Shown here piece after piece: positions 7,671 through 16,600 of a DNA stretch of 39,511 nucleotides. The notes beneath the pieces were generated by a model. It had not been told where the DNA came from, made no database searches, and saw only the letters and a program-made list of their open reading frames with translations. The DNA is from Actinomycetes bacterium (lineage in GTDB: Bacteria > Actinomycetota > Acidimicrobiia > Acidimicrobiales > Acidimicrobiaceae). Position numbers and translations under genes: made by a program. The DNA lies in the NCBI GenBank assembly GCA_021850605.1, contig JAJZLQ010000021.1:1-39511 (forward strand), read 5' to 3'. Within the stretch, counting starts at the first letter, position 1, and each line of letters begins with the position of its first letter.

Positions 7671-8747
7671 TCAGGTGAGGGCGTCAAGCACCTCTCGCAA
7701 GGCTGACCAGGCGCCCTCCAACTCCGCGCCCGAGACCACCTCTGCCTCGGTGTGAGCGAGTTCCGGATCTCCGGGACCGAAGTTGCACGCCGCTACGCCT
7801 CGCTCCCAGAAAAAGGCCACGTCAGTCCAACCCAGCTTGGCACGCACGCCACCCGCGCGCCCGATCAAACCTGCGATCACCGGGTTCGAGAGATTGGGGG
7901 GCGCCGAAGGCGCCCAGTCGGACAGGGATAGCGACTCCCCGCGGGATTCATCGAGAAAGCCGGCGATCGCCTCCCCCACCTCGGCCAGAGCAGCGCGATC
8001 GTTGCCGGTAGGAGCAAAGCGGCAGTTCAGCTGCAGCTCCACCTCGTCAGGCACCACGTTCCCCGCGACACCCCCGGAGATGAAGACGGCCGAGAGCGAA
8101 GGCCTATAGAAGCACCCCTCAACCTCGACCTCCGAAGCGGGCCGGGAATCCAGCCAGGCGAGCAGGTTATGGGCCCGGTGAATTGCGTTAACTCCCATGT
8201 GCGGGCGCGCAGTGTGCGCCCTCCGGCCGCGAATAGTAACCCTGAACTTTGCGGTGCCCTGGCAGCCTGCCTCGACCACTCCTCCGGTCGGCTCGAGGAG
8301 AATCGCCACACCCGCCCCAAGCAGCTCGGGAGCCGCAGCCTCGATCTCGAGGAGGCCGGAATGCACCCGTGAGATCTCCTCGCTCGCGTAAAAGACCAGA
8401 CGCACCGGCACCGCGGGTGGATCCTCGGCCAAGCGGCACAACACCGCAATGCCGCCCTTCATATCGACGGCGCCCAGGCCGGCCACCTGGCCGTCTTCCA
8501 TACGGGCACCAGGAGGCCCGAACGGCGGAACCGTGTCGAGATGGCCCGCCAGCAGGACGCCCGAGGCGGGGTCGTACCCGGGTGAGGTGGCGACAAGATT
8601 ATTGCCGATACGGCGAACGTCCAGCGCAGGATTGCCACGCAAAAGAGTCTCTACCAACCCGGCCACCTCGGCCTCCTCTCGGGAGACCGAGGGTATCTCC
8701 ACCAGCCTGGCCGTGAGTACGGCAAGCTCGGTGGCCACATCGCTCAC
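7671..8747 (-). CDS. dapE: Succinyl-diaminopimelate desuccinylase
   Basis: A 358-aa M20 metallopeptidase-like enzyme that hydrolyses N-succinyl-LL-diaminopimelate to LL-diaminopimelate and succinate. The metal-binding motifs are LLAGHLDTVPPFG (about residue 68) and GLGAVDMKGGIAVL (about 90). The catalytic/metal Glu pair is in VFYASEEISRVHSG, and the dimerisation (lid) domain has RRAHTARPHMGVNAIHRA. A late HTEAEV provides the last metal His. The start is the GTG at 8745-8747, which overlaps the dapD stop as GTGA, a typical coupling; the same frame stays open to 9254 only because it runs in the shadow of dapD. It is the last gene of dapC-dapD-dapE. Confidence 0.93.
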   Translation of the reverse strand: MSDVATELAVLTARLVEIPSVSREEAEVAGLVETLLRGNPALDVRRIGNNLVATSPGYDPASGVLLAGHLDTVPPFGPPGARMEDGQVAGLGAVDMKGGIAVLCRLAEDPPAVPVRLVFYASEEISRVHSGLLEIEAAAPELLGAGVAILLEPTGGVVEAGCQGTAKFRVTIRGRRAHTARPHMGVNAIHRAHNLLAWLDSRPASEVEVEGCFYRPSLSAVFISGGVAGNVVPDEVELQLNCRFAPTGNDRAALAEVGEAIAGFLDESRGESLSLSDWAPSAPPNLSNPVIAGLIGRAGGVRAKLGWTDVAFFWERGVAACNFGPGDPELAHTEAEVVSGAELEGAWSALREVLDALT

Positions 8748-9565
8748 AGGGCGATCCCCTCGTCGCGCAGGAAGTCGTTCAGGGCCGCCTTGTCGTGGCG
8801 CTCCCCCTCCGCCATCCGCTTGATCACCAGTACGCAGGGAAGGTAGAACTCCCCTCCCGGATACTCCCTCTTGCGCGATCCCGCGACCGCTACGCACCAG
8901 GGGGGAATCACCCCCCGGGAGATCTCCTCCCCGGTCTCGGTGTCGATGACCGGAATCGATGGATTGAGGATGACGCCCGCGCCCACCACGGCACCGCGCC
9001 CCACCCTCGCCCCCTCGGTAATCATCGCCCGCGAGCCGATAAAGGCATCGTCGTCGATGAAGACCGGAGCGGCCTGGGGCGGCTCCAGCACGCCGCCGAT
9101 GCCGACTCCACCGGCCAGGTGCACCCGCTCCCCGATCTGAGCACACGATCCCACCGTGGCCCAGGTATCGACCATGGTCCCACTGCCCACGCGCGCGCCA
9201 ATGTTCACATAGCTGGGCATCATGGTCACGCCCGGGGCGATGTAGGCACCCCATCGGGCTGATGCTCCCGGGACCACTCGCACCGCGAGGCTCTCGTAGT
9301 CGCCTTTCAAAGGGATCTTGTCACGAAACTCGAATGGACCGGAGTGGCTCACCTCGGACGCCGACGCCCGGAACAGAAGGAGTATGGCCTGCTTCAACCA
9401 TTCGTGCACGACCACCTTGCCATCGGGGCCGTACTCCGCCACGCGCAGCTCACCACGGTCTAGACCGTCGATTGCCTCGGCGATAGCCCCCCGCACCTCG
9501 GCTGAGGACAGCTCCAACTGGTCCCTACCCGCCCAGATCTCCGCTATCCGCTCTCTAAGCTCCAT
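8744..9565 (-). CDS. dapD: Tetrahydrodipicolinate N-succinyltransferase (E. coli-type)
   Basis: A 273-aa left-handed beta-helix acyltransferase that transfers succinate from succinyl-CoA to tetrahydrodipicolinate. It aligns by eye along its length with E. coli DapD: ELRVAEYGPDGKVVVHEWLK, LLFRASASEV, MPSYVNIGARV, GTMVDTWATVGSCAQIGE and GGVGIGGVLEPPQA. Hexapeptide repeats form the centre. The actinobacterial DapD of Mycobacterium and Streptomyces is a different, longer type (about 320 aa), so an E. coli-type enzyme here is notable. The ATG at 9565 has GGAGGAGCG just upstream. It lies 21 bases after dapC and overlaps dapE by four bases, consistent with one operon for three successive steps. Confidence 0.95.
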   Translation of the reverse strand: MELRERIAEIWAGRDQLELSSAEVRGAIAEAIDGLDRGELRVAEYGPDGKVVVHEWLKQAILLLFRASASEVSHSGPFEFRDKIPLKGDYESLAVRVVPGASARWGAYIAPGVTMMPSYVNIGARVGSGTMVDTWATVGSCAQIGERVHLAGGVGIGGVLEPPQAAPVFIDDDAFIGSRAMITEGARVGRGAVVGAGVILNPSIPVIDTETGEEISRGVIPPWCVAVAGSRKREYPGGEFYLPCVLVIKRMAEGERHDKAALNDFLRDEGIAL

Positions 9566-9586
9566 CGCTCCTCCGCCTAATTCGAG

Positions 9587-10702
9587 TCACTTCAAGCTAG
9601 CGGCGATAGCCCTGAGCTTCTCCGTCGGGGCCACCGCCGCAATACGCAGGCAGTTGCGCGCACCGGTCCCGTAGAACTCGCCCGGACTCCCAACGATCCC
9701 GGTTGCCTCCGCGACCAGGGCGGCCAGCTCAAATCCATCACGGCGCTCATCACAAACCCAGAGGTAGAAGCCACCCTCTGGCATCCGGGCGGGAAGTGAA
9801 AGGGAGCCGGCGATCTCCATCAGGATCTCCAGGCGCTCGCGGTATCGCCGGCGCTGCAGCTCCACATGTTCCTGGTCGCCCAGCAGGGCGGCACCGATCG
9901 CCTGCATCGGGCCGGGGATCATCAGCCCTGCGTGTTTCCGCACCTCCGAGAGGTACTTGACCAGCTCGCCGTCCCCGGCGTAGAAGCCGACACGCCCACC
10001 GGCGAAGTTGGAGCGCTTGGAGAGGGAGTGAACGGCCAGCAGCCCCTCGGTGCCGTGCTCAAGCACGGTGCGGGCGGGCCGGTCCCAGACGAACTCGACG
10101 TAACACTCGTCCGCCGCCACCACAAAGCCGTGCTCGCGCGCCGAGCGCACGACCTTTTCATATCCCGAAACGCGCCCGGTCGGGTTGGCCGGGGTGTTCA
10201 CCCAGCAGCACAGCGCCCGGTCGAGCAAGGCCGCATCGACCGAGTCCAGCTCCAACTCCCCGTCCGGGCCGGTCTCCACGGGTATCGCCCGGCAACCCGC
10301 GAGCGTCGCGCCCATCGCATAGGTGGGATAGGAGATCGCCGGATAGAGGACGACGTCGCGCGAGGGATCGCGCAGCCGAAGATAGCCGGGTAGGCCTGCC
10401 ACGAACTCCTTGCTTCCCACCGTCGCCGCCACGTGCTCGGCAGGTACCTCCACTCCGAAGCGCCTGGACATCCAGTCGGAGGCGGCCTGGCGGAGCTCGA
10501 TCGATCCGGGCGAGCTGGGATAGCCCCGGGCAAGGGACAGGCTGGCGGCGAGCTCCATCGCCAAGGCGGGTACCGGATCCACCGGGGTGCCGATCGAGAG
10601 GTCGACGAGCTCGCGTCCGGCCTTGGCGGGGATGCGGCGGATCTCCGCAAGGCGGTCCTGCGGATAGGGGGGCGGCTGAAATCCTGCGCTCATACGGGTC
10701 AT
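9587..10702 (-). CDS. dapC: Succinyldiaminopimelate aminotransferase (DapC-like)
   Basis: A 371-aa class I/II PLP aminotransferase. The N-terminal region has DLSIGTPVDPVP, the substrate/PLP region CCWVNTPANPTGRVSG, the PLP-binding Asp-x-Cys-Tyr segment VAADECYVEFVW and the Schiff-base Lys in HSLSKRSNFAGGRVGF. The C-terminal Arg region is ARNCLRIA. The family alone does not define the substrate, but its position directly upstream of dapD and dapE supports transfer of the amino group from glutamate to N-succinyl-2-amino-6-ketopimelate. The actinobacterial DapC is of this type. The ATG at 10702 is used; another is at 10693. It diverges from the small lipoprotein-like gene, and the gap contains a perfect dyad. 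Confidence 0.88.
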   Translation of the reverse strand: MTRMSAGFQPPPYPQDRLAEIRRIPAKAGRELVDLSIGTPVDPVPALAMELAASLSLARGYPSSPGSIELRQAASDWMSRRFGVEVPAEHVAATVGSKEFVAGLPGYLRLRDPSRDVVLYPAISYPTYAMGATLAGCRAIPVETGPDGELELDSVDAALLDRALCCWVNTPANPTGRVSGYEKVVRSAREHGFVVAADECYVEFVWDRPARTVLEHGTEGLLAVHSLSKRSNFAGGRVGFYAGDGELVKYLSEVRKHAGLMIPGPMQAIGAALLGDQEHVELQRRRYRERLEILMEIAGSLSLPARMPEGGFYLWVCDERRDGFELAALVAEATGIVGSPGEFYGTGARNCLRIAAVAPTEKLRAIAASLK

Positions 10703-10751
10703 ACTAGGGTCCCCGCCGGCCGAGCCCGGGGGGCGGGTGCTTCCGCTACGG

Positions 10752-10780
10752 AACTGGCAAACAGGTGCCCTTTGCCAGTT
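10752..10780. promoter_or_regulatory. Perfect dyad between dapC and a divergent gene
   Basis: AACTGGCAAA (10752-10761) and TTTGCCAGTT (10771-10780) are perfect inverted repeats separated by nine bases. The dyad lies about 50 bases upstream of dapC and 56 bases upstream of the divergent gene, where an operator for a dimeric regulator would be expected. The same sequence could fold as a 10-bp hairpin in either leader. Which protein, if any, binds it is unknown. Confidence 0.5.
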
Positions 10781-10836
10781 TCACGACGGCCAATGGACCC
10801 TAATCCTTCGTTCCGGCCCCAAATAGATTCCCCCCC

Positions 10837-11265
10837 ATGCGGCGCGCCCTTGCCATCGGACTAATGCTGGTGGCTGGTCTTGGCGCCCCGGGATGCCAGC
10901 GGCTCATCGTGGGGGCTCGCGGAGTCTGGATGAACGGGACCACCTACATCCTCGGCTACGAGTGCCCCACCCTGACCAGCACCTCGGTTTACCTCGACGC
11001 CGCGCTCAGGGATACCGCCCGTTCGCCCGCCAAGGTGAGAGGCGACCTTCTGCTCGCCTACACCTCCATCGACCAGTACCTGCCCGACGCCGACCCGCGC
11101 AGCTCCGCATCGCTGCGCAATCTCCTGGCCGAGCTGAACGCGGCCGTGGCCGCATGGAGCCCTGACGGGCCTGGGCTGGAGGTCACCGTCCGTCCCGACG
11201 CGAGGAAGGACGCAATGGTGTACCACCTGGAGCGCTACCTTGACCAGTTGGAAGGTTACTGCTGA
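10837..11265 (+). CDS. Small secreted or lipoprotein-like hypothetical protein (142 aa)
   Basis: Function unknown. The N-terminus looks like a signal peptide: Arg-Arg, then the hydrophobic stretch ALAIGLMLVAGLGAPGC. The Cys at residue 20 could be lipidated, but APGC is a poor lipobox. The mature part has WMNGTTYILGYECP, then a helical region (LDAALRDTARSP, LLLAYTSIDQYLP, LRNLLAELNAAVAAW) and ends with YLDQLEGYC. Three or four Cys could form one or more disulfides. No Shine-Dalgarno is evident before the ATG at 10837. The gene diverges from dapC and converges on hflX, with which its end overlaps by ten bases (11256-11265). The antisense frame looks like a shadow. Confidence 0.6.
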   Translation: MRRALAIGLMLVAGLGAPGCQRLIVGARGVWMNGTTYILGYECPTLTSTSVYLDAALRDTARSPAKVRGDLLLAYTSIDQYLPDADPRSSASLRNLLAELNAAVAAWSPDGPGLEVTVRPDARKDAMVYHLERYLDQLEGYC

Positions 11266-12545
11266 GCAGCGTCTCCATCCATGGTGCCCTCGGGAAGGAA
11301 CTCGCTGAACAGCGCCAGTGACGCAGGCTCGAGGCGGGCGGTGATCAGGTAACTCTCACCTTTGAGCGTCGACTGCAGGATCTGGCCCTCGGCATGCAGC
11401 CTGGCCAGCACGTCGCCTCGTGAGGAAGGTACGACCAGGTCGTATATGCGGGCCGTCGCCCTAACCATACGGGCGATCCTCTCGCGCAACTCCACCATTC
11501 CCGAGCCCGTGAGCGCCGAGACGAAGACCGCATCGGGGAATTCTCGCCGTAGGCCGTCAAGGTTCCCTACCAGGTCGCACTTGTTGACCACCAAGAGCTC
11601 CGGGAGCTCCTCGGCGCCTATCTCCGCCAGCACCTCGCGCACCGCGCTCACCTGGGCCTGTGGCTCGTGGTAGGAGCCGTCCACCACGTGGACGAGGAAG
11701 TCCGACTCGGCCACCGCCTCCAGGGTGGAGCGAAACGCCTCCACCAGCTGATGGGGAAGCTTACGGATGAAGCCGACCGTGTCCGAGAGCAGGAAGGCCT
11801 CCCCTCCGGGAAGCTGCATGCGCCGGGTCCGGGTGTCCAGTGTGGCAAAGAGACGGTTCTCCACCAGAGTGTCGGCGCGCGTGAGCGCGTTGAGAAGGGA
11901 GGACTTACCGGCGTTTGTATAGCCGATGAGGGAGGCGTTGTGGACCCGGCTAGCCTCCCGCGCCTTGGACTGCACCTGACGGGTCTTCTGGAACTCGCCC
12001 AGCTGCCGTTTCAGCCTGGATATGCGGGACTGGATCCGGCGCCTGTCCTCCTCCAGCTTGGTCTCGCCGGGCCCCCTGGTGCCGATTCGCCCAACCTGCT
12101 GGGAGAGCTGAGTACCGCGCCCGCGCAGGCGGGGCAGGCGGTAGTTGAGAAGGGCCAGCTCCACCTGGGCCTTGCCCTCCACGGACTTTGCGTTCTGGGC
12201 GAAGATGTCCAGGATCAGCGCGGTGCGGTCGATGGCGGTACGGCCAAGAACCTTCTCCAGATTGCGCTGCTGGGCGGGTGAGAGCTCGTCGTCGAAGATG
12301 ACCGTGTCGCAGTCGGTGGCATAGGACAGCTCGCGCAACTCCTCCACTTTGCCGCGCCCGATGAAGTAGGCGGGATCGGGGGTGCTCAGGCGCTGGGTCA
12401 GTCGACCTACCACGTCTGCTCCGGCCGTATCCACCAGAAGCGCCAGCTCCACCAGGGATTCGTCGGTCTCCTCGGGATCGTGGCCGGACAGGGTGACGCC
12501 TACGATCACTATCCTCTCGCGGAAGCTCCGCTCGATGAGCGTCAT
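11256..12545 (-). CDS. hflX: GTPase HflX
   Basis: A 429-aa ribosome-associated GTPase that rescues stalled or hibernating ribosomes by splitting subunits. The N-terminal HflX domain has the VVGRLTQRL and PAYFIGRGKVEEL segments and the glycine-rich RLRGRGTQLSQQVGRIGTRG with GETKLEEDRRRI. The G domain has G1 IGYTNAGKSSLLNAL (about residue 203), G3 LSDTVGFIRKLP, and G4 VVNKCD, with VSALTGSG as G5-like. The ATG at 12545 is chosen; the frame is open to 13010 only in the shadow of dapF. It follows dapF by 19 bases, so both are likely one operon, as in other actinobacteria (miaA-dapF-hflX). Confidence 0.96.
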   Translation of the reverse strand: MTLIERSFRERIVIVGVTLSGHDPEETDESLVELALLVDTAGADVVGRLTQRLSTPDPAYFIGRGKVEELRELSYATDCDTVIFDDELSPAQQRNLEKVLGRTAIDRTALILDIFAQNAKSVEGKAQVELALLNYRLPRLRGRGTQLSQQVGRIGTRGPGETKLEEDRRRIQSRISRLKRQLGEFQKTRQVQSKAREASRVHNASLIGYTNAGKSSLLNALTRADTLVENRLFATLDTRTRRMQLPGGEAFLLSDTVGFIRKLPHQLVEAFRSTLEAVAESDFLVHVVDGSYHEPQAQVSAVREVLAEIGAEELPELLVVNKCDLVGNLDGLRREFPDAVFVSALTGSGMVELRERIARMVRATARIYDLVVPSSRGDVLARLHAEGQILQSTLKGESYLITARLEPASLALFSEFLPEGTMDGDAAQQ

Positions 12546-12564
12546 GGGAGCCACGCTTGGGCCA

Positions 12565-13410
12565 TCAAGGCGCCAGCCCGAATGAGTCCGCCACCACCAC
12601 GCGGGCAATGAGCGTGCTGGGACCGCGCAGGTACATCTCCCCTGCTTCACCGAGCCTGGCCCATAGGGTTCCGCCCGGGTTGCGCACCTCCACCTCTCCT
12701 TGGGCCAGGCCCTGGTCCAGAAGCAGGAAGGCGGTTGCCGTCGAGCCGGTCCCGCAGGCAAGGGTGACTCCGGCGCCCCTCTCCCAAACCCTGAGCCGTG
12801 CCAGCGTGGCGGAGTCAAGCTCCACCCATTCCACGTTGGTGCCCGCCGAATAGCCCGCCTCGATCTCAGGCCCCAGAGTCGCGATGTCCAGCTCGGAGAG
12901 GTTGGGGGGCGACAACTCTCCCTCCTCGGGGATAAAGACCAGGTGGGGGTTCCCGACGTCCAGCTCGGTCCCCCGCCATTTGTGCCCGCCGAAGGCGGCG
13001 CTGCGCGCAAATGGAGGGCTCACGTAGGCAACCTTGCCCATCTCCGCCTCGATCATCATCCCACCCGATGGATCACCCTCCTTGGCGCTCAGGCTTCGCC
13101 CCCCGGCGTCCGTGGCGACTTCAAGCGGCCCGATCGGCACCAGATTGGCCGCGTATGCGGCGTGCCCCAGGCAGCGAATGCCGTTTCCGCTCATCTCCGC
13201 ACGGGTTCCGTCGGAGTTGTAGAGCGCCATGGCCAATGAAGCCGCGCCCGAGGGCACGGCAAGAATCAGACCGTCCGCCCCCAGCCCCAGCCTGCGATCG
13301 AGCAGGCGGGCCACCGCGGCGCGATCCGGCTCGAAGAGCTCGGGGCAGAAGGCGACCAGGAAGTCGTTTCCCAATCCCTCCAGCTTGTAGAACTCCTTGA
13401 CCACGGCCAT
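12565..13410 (-). CDS. dapF: Diaminopimelate epimerase
   Basis: A 281-aa cofactor-free epimerase converting LL-diaminopimelate to meso-diaminopimelate, the form used for peptidoglycan and lysine. The two catalytic Cys are both seen: MSGNGIRCLGHAAY (about residue 74) and ACGTGSTATAFLLL (about 220). Substrate-binding residues include LEGLGNDFLV near the start, ALYNSDGTRAEMSG and DVGNPHLV. The ATG at 13410 is used; a TTG nine codons upstream (13437) would add residues that look unrelated. It is the first gene of dapF-hflX. In other actinobacteria miaA lies directly before it; here a large signalling gene is between them. Confidence 0.96.
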   Translation of the reverse strand: MAVVKEFYKLEGLGNDFLVAFCPELFEPDRAAVARLLDRRLGLGADGLILAVPSGAASLAMALYNSDGTRAEMSGNGIRCLGHAAYAANLVPIGPLEVATDAGGRSLSAKEGDPSGGMMIEAEMGKVAYVSPPFARSAAFGGHKWRGTELDVGNPHLVFIPEEGELSPPNLSELDIATLGPEIEAGYSAGTNVEWVELDSATLARLRVWERGAGVTLACGTGSTATAFLLLDQGLAQGEVEVRNPGGTLWARLGEAGEMYLRGPSTLIARVVVADSFGLAP

Positions 13411-13653
13411 GGGCGCAAGCTTAGCCTCGGCAGGCAAGCAGCTTCACCCGGCCGTCCCCGGTAGGAGGCAAAGATTCCGAGTGAATTCGCCGGAAGTTAA
13501 CCCGCGCTTCCCCTTGGCTTCAACTGTCGGGGGAAGAATGGGTCCACGAGGAGCGAGGCCGGTAATACCCCGACCGCAGCCGGCCAACGGCGGTACTACC
13601 CCGCCGCCGCATCGCCCTCACCGCCGCGAGGCCCGGAGTGGAATGTCCCATCC
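13411..13653. other. Gap between dapF and the c-di-GMP gene
   Basis: This stretch of 243 bases carries no convincing reading frame. It has to contain the dapF-hflX promoter, since the upstream gene is unlikely to be cotranscribed across it, but I see no clear -10/-35 pair and no strong hairpin. Confidence 0.3.
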
Positions 13654-16600
13654 TCACCGCTCCGGGTGCGGCGGTCCCACGGCCGCTTCGATTACGAAGT
13701 CATTGCCGCCCGCGCGCTTTACCTCGTACATCAAATGATCAGCTTGCCTGAGCAGGGCGTCGGGATCGACTCCCCCCCTGCGGCAAATAACCATGCCCAG
13801 CGAGGCGGTCACCGAGCAAAGGCTCCCGTCCTCGCCGACTGCCACCGGCGCCTCCACCGCCCGCGCCAACCTCTCCAGCGTGGCCCGGGCGTCCTTCTCG
13901 TCTCGGATCGAGTCGACCAGGCAAACGAACTCGTCACCCCCGATACGCGCCACGCAGTCGCTGCGGCGAAGGACACCTGAGAGTGCCTCGGCCACGCCCA
14001 CCAGCAGCCGATCGCCCCCCGCGTGGCCGTAGGTGTCGTTTATCGCCTTGAAATCGTCAAGGTCCAGGTAGACCAGGCCAAGATAGTCATGGTCATCGCG
14101 CCGGCGCCCAAGGGCTCCCTCGAGACGCGTGGTGAGCTGCGCCCGGTTGGGCAACTTGGTCAGCTGGTCGTGGTAGGCCAGCTCCAGCAGCTCCTGCTGG
14201 TAGTCGACCATGGCACTTATATCGGAGAAGACCGCCATAACCTGGCTCTCGCCCGACTCCCCCGCGCGGATGGCGCTGAGGTGCATGAGCGCCGGGAAGG
14301 CCTCCCCGCTCTTACGCCGGTTCCACATGGTTCCACTCCAGCTCCCCCGGGATTGGAGAGCCTCACTGATCTCCTCGAAAAGCTCCGCAGGGTTGAGGTC
14401 CCTGGCTCTGGTGATGGTCTCCATCCCCGCGGACTCTTCCGCCCCAAAGCCGCTTATGCGGTGGAAGGCCGGGTTGGCGCGCAGGATGCGGCCGTCGAAG
14501 TCGGTCACCACAATGGCCTCGAGGGAGACCTCGAAGAAGACCGCGGCTTGGGCCAGCTCCCTCGACTCGCGCAGGCGGGCGGTTATTTCATTGCCTATCA
14601 CCACCATGCTGGCATCGACACTGCCCCGCGCGGGAACGGCGACGCATCGCCACTCGTAGACCCGGCTCTCGCCATCGGGAACGTGCACCGGCGCGATGAA
14701 GGCGTCCTGCCGGCCGCCGCCGCGCACCTCCAACAGCCACTTCCTCAGCCGGGAATATACCTCCGGGGTGAACACCGCCTCCAGCTCCGGCCTCTGGAAG
14801 CGCCCTGCGAAGGGCCGGCCCACCAGTTGCTCCATCGTGTGGTTGGCGCGCAGCTGGCGCAAGTTGGAATCCAGCACGATGATCGGCTGAGGCAGGGCGT
14901 CCATGATGTTGGCGGAGAAGTCGCGCTCCCAGCGAATTGCCTGGCCGGCGAGGTACTCCGAGGTTATGTCGGCCCCCAGCATCGCCACCAGCTCGACCTG
15001 GCCCTCCTCGAAACGGACGGGAGCGTAGGTGATGCGCAGCAGGCGGCGCTCGCCGGAAGCGGCGGTGTGCCAGTAGTCGTGCGGCAGGACCGAGCCACCG
15101 TCGATGACGCGGCGGAATGCACCCCGTATCAGCGTGGCATCCGCCGGGTCGGTCCAGCGCCTCCAGCTCTCGCGCTCGGCGCTGGCCTCCTCGAAACTTA
15201 GGCCGGTTACCTCCTGGGCCCGCCTGTTGAAACGGATTATCCGTCCTTCCCGGTCCGCCACCACGACAAAGCCCGGAAGCGAGTTGAGGATCGACTCGCT
15301 GATCAGCCGCTCATGCTTGAGGTCCTGCTCCGCCTGCGCCTGGTCGGTGGCATCGTGCACGATGGAAAGGAAGAGCCGGCGCCCCTCCTCACTGTATACG
15401 TGGGTGTACAGGTCCATATGGCGAAGCGTTCCGTCCGAGCGGCGGTGACGCACCCGGGTCCGATAGCCGCCCGAAGCGCCGGCCTTCGCGGCTATCTCGG
15501 CCAGCCCGGCAGGGTTGAGGTCCACATTCAGATCGAAGACGGTGAGCCTCTCCAGCTCCTCCTGGCTGTAGCCGTAGAAGTCCAGAGCCGCCTGGTTCAC
15601 CTCGAGCATCCGCCCGGTATCGGCGTCGCAGACGAACTTCAGGGCTCCATTACCCTCGAACATATGCTCCAGGCGGGCGGTGCGCACGCTTAGTTCGTGG
15701 CCAACCCGCTCCCGCTCCAGGATCACCGAGGCAAGGTTGGCGCATATCTCCAGCAAGTTGCGGTGGAAGCCACCTGGATTCCTGGTCTCAAAGCTGGTCA
15801 GGGCGAAGGTGCCGATGACCTTCCCCGCGTGATCGAATACCGGGGTCGACCAGCAGGCGCGAAATTCGAGATCCTCCGCCGTCGCCACCAGGGCGCTCCA
15901 GCGGGGGTCGTCGTGGATGTTGGCCACGTAGACCGGGGCGCGCTCCAACACCGCATTAGGGCAGGAGCCGGTGTCGGGCCTCACGTCAACCTCCGAGAGC
16001 GCCTCCCGCGCACGCGCCGAGAGGGAGGGCCCCGCAACCAGGCGCAGCCTCCCGCCGGCGACGCTCATGACTGTGGCCACCGAGTTCGGCAGCGTCGCCT
16101 CGGCCGCCATGCAAACCTCGTCCAGCAGCGGACCGGCGTCCAGGCCCGCTGCCATCGAGCGCAATATACCGTTCTGTAGCGAAAGCACCTCAGCCAGCTG
16201 CATGGGCGAGAAGGGCGAGTAATCCAGGCCGGCGGATTCCACGCCAACAACCTCTTGTGGTGCGCCTCCGCCGCGAGAGGTCAAGTGTGCGAGCACCGAG
16301 TTGAGCTCGTCCGCCAGCCCGGACAACTCCTGCTCGGCCTCGATCCCGCGAATCCGGGGGGCTCCGGCATCTGCTGCACCCCCGTCAGTGGACAGCTCCG
16401 GGATCCGGCTTACCAAGCGCCGCAGATCCTCGATTGGGCGCCGTATGTCGTTCAGTTCCGCATAGCGTCCGATCTCGCTCAGCTGCCCGGACCAGCGCCT
16501 GAGAGCGGCCATCGAGCCAAGGGCGGTGCGTGGGGCGCGGACGTTGGTCTCGAAGCGGAAGGACTCGACCCAATGCCGAACCTCCTCGCCGGACATCGCG

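Noticed and set aside
8748-9254. N-terminal extension of DapE
   Set aside because: The residues are a shadow of dapD; the GTG at 8747, coupled to the dapD stop, gives the normal enzyme.
12546-13010. N-terminal extension of HflX
   Set aside because: It is a shadow of dapF; HflX starts normally at 12545.
14023-15201. A 392-codon plus-strand open frame
   Set aside because: It is wholly antisense to the c-di-GMP gene, with no family motif and Gly/Arg/His-rich composition typical of high-GC shadow frames.
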